DNA of 64,000 bases, from the NCBI RefSeq assembly GCF_963576675.1, contig NC_088917.1, positions 78,044,610-78,108,609 on the forward strand. The letters are read 5' to 3'. Position 1 is the stretch's first letter, and every line of letters begins with the position of its first letter. Of this stretch, positions 58,699 to 64,000 are shown piece by piece. Origin of the DNA: Euphorbia lathyris (taxonomy: Eukaryota > Streptophyta > Magnoliopsida > Malpighiales > Euphorbiaceae). Position numbers and translations under genes: made by a program. The notes below the pieces were generated by a model that was not told the DNA's origin, ran no database searches, and was given only the letters and a program-made list of their open reading frames with translations.

Positions 58699-59805
58699 CT
58701 CATTAGCCAAGTTCATGAGATGACCTGTAAAGTTTATTGGTAAAAATATTGTAAATTAAAGTATTTTTGGATTTTCTATGATCAACTTTAAAAAAAATTC
58801 AAGTTTTATGATCAGTTTGTGGGAGAGTAATCAAAATTAGATTTCAATGGAGCACAAAATTGGAAATTCTCACAAAACGCTGGAGCAATCCGACGTTGTA
58901 ATGAACCTGTAAAATAGAACGTAGGTTAAATGGGATCGAAGTACGATAAATACACACCGATGTCTAAGTCAGTTTATGATTGGATCAGATGTAAAGCATG
59001 AACTAGTTGAGAGATAGTAGTTAAAGTACCGGATCTTATGTCAATACATGTTTATTTATAGTGTTGTTTTAGGTTTAAGGTTTGTCACTTCTTCTGGAAT
59101 CTTTATGGAATTAGGATTCTTTATCTCTCAAGGAGTCTGAATCATGAAAGGAGTCCTTTATCTCATAGGATTCCGAAAGGTTCCTTTATATTAGGAGGTT
59201 ACATCTCTGCTAGCCGTATTTGGGCTGCCATCATTGGACTTGGCTGTCATATAAGTGGGCTGCTATTGTTGGATTTGGGCTGCTAATTCCACACGTGCTT
59301 TTGGGCTTTGAGGAGGGTAGAGCTGATGTCATGTTTGTGTTGTCATTTTGCATGATATCAGATGTCCCCATCTTTTAGCCTTTAGACATTCTTTCAGGAT
59401 ATATTTGACAAAAATAGCTTTGCAGTAGGACCTCTTTGAAGTTTTGATCCTCGTGATTTTAAAATCGTGATTTACCGCCTATCTTAGGCTTTCGTTAAGC
59501 TAGTGTGCCTGATTAAGGACAAGCCTAGAATCTCGTGCTTGCGGCTCATTTATGAGAACATCCGTTTAATGATGAGAAACTCTTTATTTGCCTTTTGGGT
59601 CTTTTCGTTTTCTCAATCTCTTTTATCTTCATTTTCATGTTCACTACATTTCTTACTTCTTACTTATTTCTTCTCACCATTTCTCTTATTCTTTGGAGTT
59701 TCAAGTTCTTGTATGTTTTCTTCTGGTTTTGATTTTAGAAAGTCGATTCTTCTCCAAAGTAAGTTATTTTTCCTTTTATTTTTCATTTCCTCCTTTTCAT
59801 CATCC
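58699..59805. other. Intergenic DNA, probable 5' part of a decayed LTR element
   Basis: No gene. At about 59090-59300 it has clustered words (GGAGTCTGAATCATGAAAGG, TTGGGCTGCCATCATTGG, GGGCTGCTATTGTTGG) that repeat each other loosely. It leads into a gypsy-type gag fragment. No second LTR was found, so limits are uncertain. Confidence 0.4.
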
Positions 59806-60234
59806 AATGGTTCGAGTGGCCTCATCTCTTGGTAAGGGTAAGAACCTCAGACAAGCAAGAAGAGCAAGTCACGAAGCAACAAGAAGGAAGAGGTTGAAGA
59901 GCCTAAAAAACTGAGGGTTCCCCATTTGAGGAATTATGAGCAACCATCAACCTCCGATGACCTTACGTTGGCTACATTGGTGTCCAGGTTCCTTGAATTC
60001 GCTTATCTAGAAGCTAGGGTTCCCACCTCTGACCAAGTGATAACTGAGGTGCCTGAGGGTTATTTGGGCTTTTATGAGATATTTTTTGAAAACGAGGTTC
60101 ATCTCCCATTCTCCGATAGTATTCTGAACATCTTGAGGGAGTTGGAGATATGTCCTGTCCAACTATCTCCAAATGCTTGGATACACACCAGCTGCCAAAG
60201 GTTTAACATTAAGTCCAAAAGCTCCAACAACTGA
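59806..60234 (+). pseudogene. Gypsy-type retrotransposon gag fragment (putative gypsy-type transposase domain)
   Basis: One frame reads RVPTSDQVITEVPEGYLGFY, then EVHLPFSDSILNILREL and ICPVQLSPNAWIH, the N-terminal half of the plant domain annotated as 'Transposase (putative) gypsy type'. The preceding basic stretch (KGKNLRQARRASH) is in another frame. The frame ends at 60234 and nothing that follows matches the rest of the domain in this orientation. Confidence 0.7.
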
Positions 60235-60389
60235 AGTCATTGCTTCTGTACACATGAAGCAAGTATTAACCACTTATACAAAAAATGTTAAAAGAAAGAG
60301 GTTGCAAAAACTTACTAGAAGGCGATGCATCCTTAGTAGACCTTAAAGAGATACTGTACCTCATATCGGAGGGTGAATAAGGTAGACAA

Positions 60390-61000
60390 TGAGGAAGACA
60401 AGCAGACATAACATGAGCTGCTGCCCTAGCTCCTCCTCAGCAAGTCTCACCGCAGCCTCGGCCTCCTCCTCAACACGTCTCTGCGCAGCCAATTAGTGAG
60501 CTAGCAATTTGAGCCACACATTACTCATGTTAGAACATGCACACATATGAATCAAAAAATCAAAACAACTAAAAAAGGAAGTGTTCACTTCTAACCTGCA
60601 AAAATACGATTATATGTGGGCACTCCCTCTAGATGAACTCTTTTATCCTCATCCACTATAAAAAAGGGCATTTCCTCATCTAAATGGCTAAATAGTTGAT
60701 CCCTTATGAAAGTAAGACGTAAATTGGTCAGACAATCATAAATGCCTTGCTCATCATCGGTAAGAGGAGCCAAGTGACGAAAGTCGTCATTTTCCATTAC
60801 GGCCCAATTCCAAGAGTAGGGAAATCCGAGAGGATAGAGTGGATCTCCCGAAATTTCACCACTCTTGTCTTTAGGAAGACAAATCTAAACCAACGAGGTT
60901 TAAAATTCTTGTTGTTAGAAGGCTTATCATTCATAAAGGATGGAAGACTGGTTAGAAGCTTGGAAATCCATCAAGAATAATCAGTTTTCCTTCGGTAGGG
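60390..61000 (-). pseudogene. Opposite-strand retrotransposon gag-like fragment
   Basis: On the minus strand, broken frames read KNFKPRWFRFVFLKTR, then PYSWNWAVMENDDFRHLAPL, TDDEQGIYDCLTNL and VHLEGVPTYNRIFAG, followed after a GT-AG-like gap by RRVEEEAEAAVRLAEEELGQ. The W..F pattern with PLT-DEQ resembles the second half of gypsy-type gag proteins. It faces the fragment at 59806-60234. Product and family are not firm. Confidence 0.45.
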
Positions 61001-61700
61001 ATTCCAGATGTGCCAAAGGAGAGGCCCCATCAGCACAAACTCCAGATCTTTGCAAACCTTAATTAAGCCTAAAAGGTCGAACTAGCAAGTGTACTAGGTC
61101 AGATGTAGTGTTGGTAAGACCAAGTGTCGTATTCCACAAGGATTGAGATGGAAATTATGTGAAAGATTACCTTGAATAGCTGTTCGAATATGCAAAATAT
61201 ATTTGATGTTGTTTTTGTGAGATTTTTATACTAAAAACAGTAAATGAATACATAAATAAAAATAACAAGATTAGCACAAACTCAGAATAGGTAACTGCTT
61301 GGACAACCATTCCATTAACATAAGCATACATAAAGTTCATGGTTCGAGTATCTTTCTCTTTTATCACTAAGGTCCGGTGTCCGATTTCCAAAGATTCTAA
61401 GTGCAGAGCCTAACCAAGTGTCCTTGTGCTAAGACTATTCCATCATTAAACAATAGAAAGCATTCAAAAATGAAACCCCGATAGGTGGTCGATTTCGTGT
61501 TCGTCCTCAACAACCTATACCAAAGAGTATTTCCACAACACTAGAGCACCGTCGTGTCATCTATTGTTGCTATTATAGAGATTTGATCTTAATCTAAGCA
61601 TTTAAGTAACTCTTTAATAACAATTCAGAGATAAACATACTTCATTAATAAAACAGTGTACTTACAATCACCATTAAAGGCTAGCTAAGCTTGCTAAGAT
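61001..61700. other. Decayed repeat DNA without a gene
   Basis: AACTAGCAAGTGTACTAGGT and GTCGTATTCCACAAGGATTG at 61080-61145 look like leader sequence of a plant LTR element. The remainder has no supported frame. Confidence 0.35.
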
Positions 61701-61732
61701 GGTTGTTCCCTCATTTTCATGAGGGAACAACC
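61701..61732. other. Perfect 14-bp stem-loop
   Basis: GGTTGTTCCCTCAT, loop TTTC, ATGAGGGAACAACC: every position pairs. It lies in decayed repeat DNA with no gene next to it. Confidence 0.8.
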
Positions 61733-61980
61733 TCAAACACCATAAAAAAGAGCTCCTTAAGGAGAGGCTGGAGATAGATGATGATAAGATCCTTAAAAAG
61801 CAGAAATATGAATCTATTTATACTAAAAAAGTTAATCTAGGTTAAAAGGGTAAAACTGTCAAATGACTGTTTGAACAGTAAAAACAACTAATCCTAGCCA
61901 TTAGATTACATAGATGTGTTGGGATGGTGAAATATGGTTGACCACATCTGTATATCACTTCTTATCTCTCTCACCCTTTA

Positions 61981-62195
61981 TAGATCCACATGTAAACCCG
62001 TTAACCCACTTTTTGACCCGAATCTGGATGAGAACAAGCTGTTCGATCCTTTCGCACAACTGTTCGCTTGAATTTGGATGTTTTGTTATGTGCAGATGTT
62101 GGATCCACGTGTAAATCCGTTTACCCACTTTTTGACCCGAATCTGGATGGAAACAGGTTGTTCGATCCTTTTGCACAACTGTTTGCTTGAGTTTG
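61981..62195. repeat. Direct duplication, 119-bp period
   Basis: GATCCACATGTAAACCCGTT.. at 61983 recurs as GATCCACGTGTAAATCCGTT.. at 62102. Both contain CCCACTTTTTGACCCGAATC and TTCGATCCTTT-GCACAACTG. Confidence 0.9.
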
Positions 62196-62257
62196 ACTGT
62201 TTTTTTTTATCAGAATAGCTAATTGCAGCTTGGATTTGGCTACAAACTTGGTCTTTT

Positions 62258-62871
62258 ATGCTCTTCTCCATTAATGGTCTAGCCAATAAATCTTGTCCAA
62301 TATGCTTATATCAGCAGCCGTCCCCATTTCTTGGTCATGTTCATTTGGGTGAGATTCCAAGTGAATCGCCCTCTGTTGTTATGTTAGATGAGGATGAAAT
62401 GTTGGGTACCTCTGAAGGGATTTCTTCCGAAGATGGGATCAAAGCTCAAACTGATATGCAAGTCGAGGTAGAAGCTTCTGTTGCGGTTGAATCTGTGAAT
62501 GCTTCGAAAGAGAAGAAGCACAATTTCACATAAACAATTGAGCTATAGATTGAGGCTGAGAACTATAATCCATAAAAGGACAAGTGTTCCAGTGGCTCTG
62601 TGAAAATGCCACACATCCCTCGGCATAAGTGAAGATTTGCATGTTGGGAGATGCTCAACATGTTGAGGAGGCTAAAGTTGGAACCTTATCAATGGTTCCT
62701 TTTGATAATGTAGAAGGGAACATTGCAGAGGCTAATCAAGAAGAGAGGATTAATAAATCCTTAAGAAAATCCATCATTACCACAGTGGCTAAAAAAAAAA
62801 GATCCTTCGAAGAAGCAGCATTCTCAAGGTGGGGCCCAATCTTCAAAAGCTGGCACCTCGCTAACTACTAG
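62258..62871 (+). pseudogene. Uncharacterised acidic fragments, probably retrotransposon-derived
   Basis: Two short frames: 62258-62533 (SPSVVMLDEDEMLGTSEG, rich in Glu, Ser and Val) and 62629-62871 (QEERINKSLRKSIITTVAKK). Both lack known domains. Their position after gypsy-type gag fragments suggests linker parts of a decayed gag. I do not recognise them. Confidence 0.3.
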
Positions 62872-63230
62872 TATACGAAGTGGGGCTAAGCGAAGTGCCC
62901 CTTCTGCTTCTTTGCTTTCGTAAAAAAGGACCAGGGTAGCTTCAGGAGGAAGGGATCCTCTACCTCCTACAGCCCCACTTACCCCCGTACTATACTCCTC
63001 TCCTTTATATTCCAATGCCTTATTATAGACACTAGAGCCGGAGGGCACAAGATGAAAATTTACGACAAACAGTAAAAAATGATAAACGATTGGAAAACGA
63101 CTGATTCGAACAAAAAATAAAAAAATCTAAAAGAAACGATCAACGAACCAATAACAGGGTCACGAAAGCAGAACTGACGGTGCAGGCTCGTGCAAATGGC
63201 CCTCGAATGAGTGGACTCATCGGGGGTTTT

Positions 63231-63330
63231 GACTTGTACTAAAAAAAATTGCCTTGACTTTCACTTGTACTAAAGAAAAGGCATTGACTTTCACTTGTAC
63301 TAAAAAAAATTGCCTTGACTTGTACTCAAA
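63231..63330. repeat. Short tandem repeat, ~34-bp period
   Basis: CACTTGTACTAAA followed by AAAATTGCCTTGACTTT (or GAAAAGGCATTGACTTT) is repeated about three times and ends with a partial unit. Such arrays occur in LTRs of large gypsy elements. Confidence 0.8.
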
Positions 63331-64000
63331 ACTTGAGTGGCCTCGGGATTGGCACGCTTATAAATAGGCACAAACCCCGAGGCACTCTGTAGGACCCCCC
63401 GAACCCCGAAACACTATCAAAATATTTTGAAAGACACCAAACACATTGAAACTTATCCGAAACTAAGGAAATCAGTCGTATTTTCATCGATTTTGACCGA
63501 ATACCGATCAAAAGGTATTATTTTGAGGAACTAGCTCGTGTTTACATTATTTTAATTTATTTTATACACTTTTCTATATTTTTATTATTTATTTTTAAAT
63601 TGTTAAATTTTGATTTAAAACGATAAATATCATTTCTATAACCTCGTTACACGAGTTCGGGGTTGAAACAATATTTTTAGATTAGATCCGAAGTTTTTGA
63701 ACAAATCTGAAATTTTTAAAGGATCTTTTAGCATGTTTTACATGTTTCTTTCACTAACAATGGTTTAACGACGGATCAAATTCTTAGTTTAATGACGAAT
63801 TAAACCCGTTATAATACATAATAAATTGAACCAAAACAAAATATAGTTTACTTGAACGAATAATGTTACAGATGTGGAACAAAGCTATCTTAAGGAACAT
63901 GGTCTTGTTTTAAACGATTCATTCCTTATCTGAACCCGAGATACATTAAAAGGGGTCACACGCAAAATATAATTCGTCTCGTGGATCGATAAAAAATGAC
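63331..64000. other. Possible LTR of a gypsy element, promoter region
   Basis: TATAAATA (63357-63364) stands ~30 bp before a GC-rich CCCCGAGGCACTCTGTAGG block, as in an LTR promoter, just after the tandem repeat. The rest is AT-rich with no supported gene. The element would continue beyond the window. Confidence 0.35.

Noticed and set aside
59503..59835. Hydrophobic plus-strand frame of 110 codons
   Set aside because: The Ser/Phe/Leu-rich translation comes from T-rich DNA before the gag fragment and shows no conserved pattern.

Overview
This is nuclear DNA of a flowering plant, most likely a eudicot. The evidence is three intron-rich or plant-specific genes (a PPR protein, a KUP/HAK/KT potassium transporter and a chloroplast copper ATPase), GT-AG introns, AT-rich intergenic DNA and a dense load of plant transposons with clean target-site duplications (TSDs). 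The species cannot be named from the sequence. No prokaryotic genes, CRISPR arrays or RNA genes were found.

Layout. 1-6700: a Mutator-type MITE, a small foldback, then a complete but mutated Ty1/copia retrotransposon on the minus strand (1019-6665) with two LTRs and a 5-bp TSD. 6688-7259: nested Harbinger-like foldbacks with a hAT MITE inside. 7547-10414: an intact intronless PPR gene whose last ~140 bp plus 3' flank is tandemly repeated downstream to 11369. 12187-29843: two L1-type LINEs of one family facing each other (LINE-A plus, LINE-B minus). A 4.8-kb non-autonomous CACTA element (14245-19027) sits in ORF1 of LINE-A and carries pieces of an ABCC transporter gene and an LRR receptor kinase gene. 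30661-32015: an old long-TIR element with a short retroposon inside it.

32498-42407: a 10-exon KUP7-like potassium transporter gene (851 aa when spliced) with MITEs and an internal triplication in its introns. 42876-44244: a second copy of the long-TIR element with a Stowaway MITE, and a second copy of the Mutator-type MITE. 44778-58527 (minus): a 17-exon gene for the chloroplast P1B-type Cu+ ATPase PAA1/HMA6 (952 aa), with TRIM-like repeats in its introns and a 36-bp palindrome in its promoter. 58700-64000: degenerate remains of LTR (gypsy-type) retrotransposons and local repeats.

The KUP and PAA1 genes converge tail to tail and are the two metabolic genes here: K+ transport, and copper delivery to the chloroplast. 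The PPR protein should act on organellar RNA. All other coding capacity belongs to transposons, and every transposon ORF examined is broken by nonsense codons or frameshifts. The most notable features are the gene-capturing CACTA element, the repeat array made from the PPR gene end, the loss of a conserved Asp in the KUP transporter, and the many nested insertions whose order can be read from their TSDs. I did not find a convincing new biochemical system.
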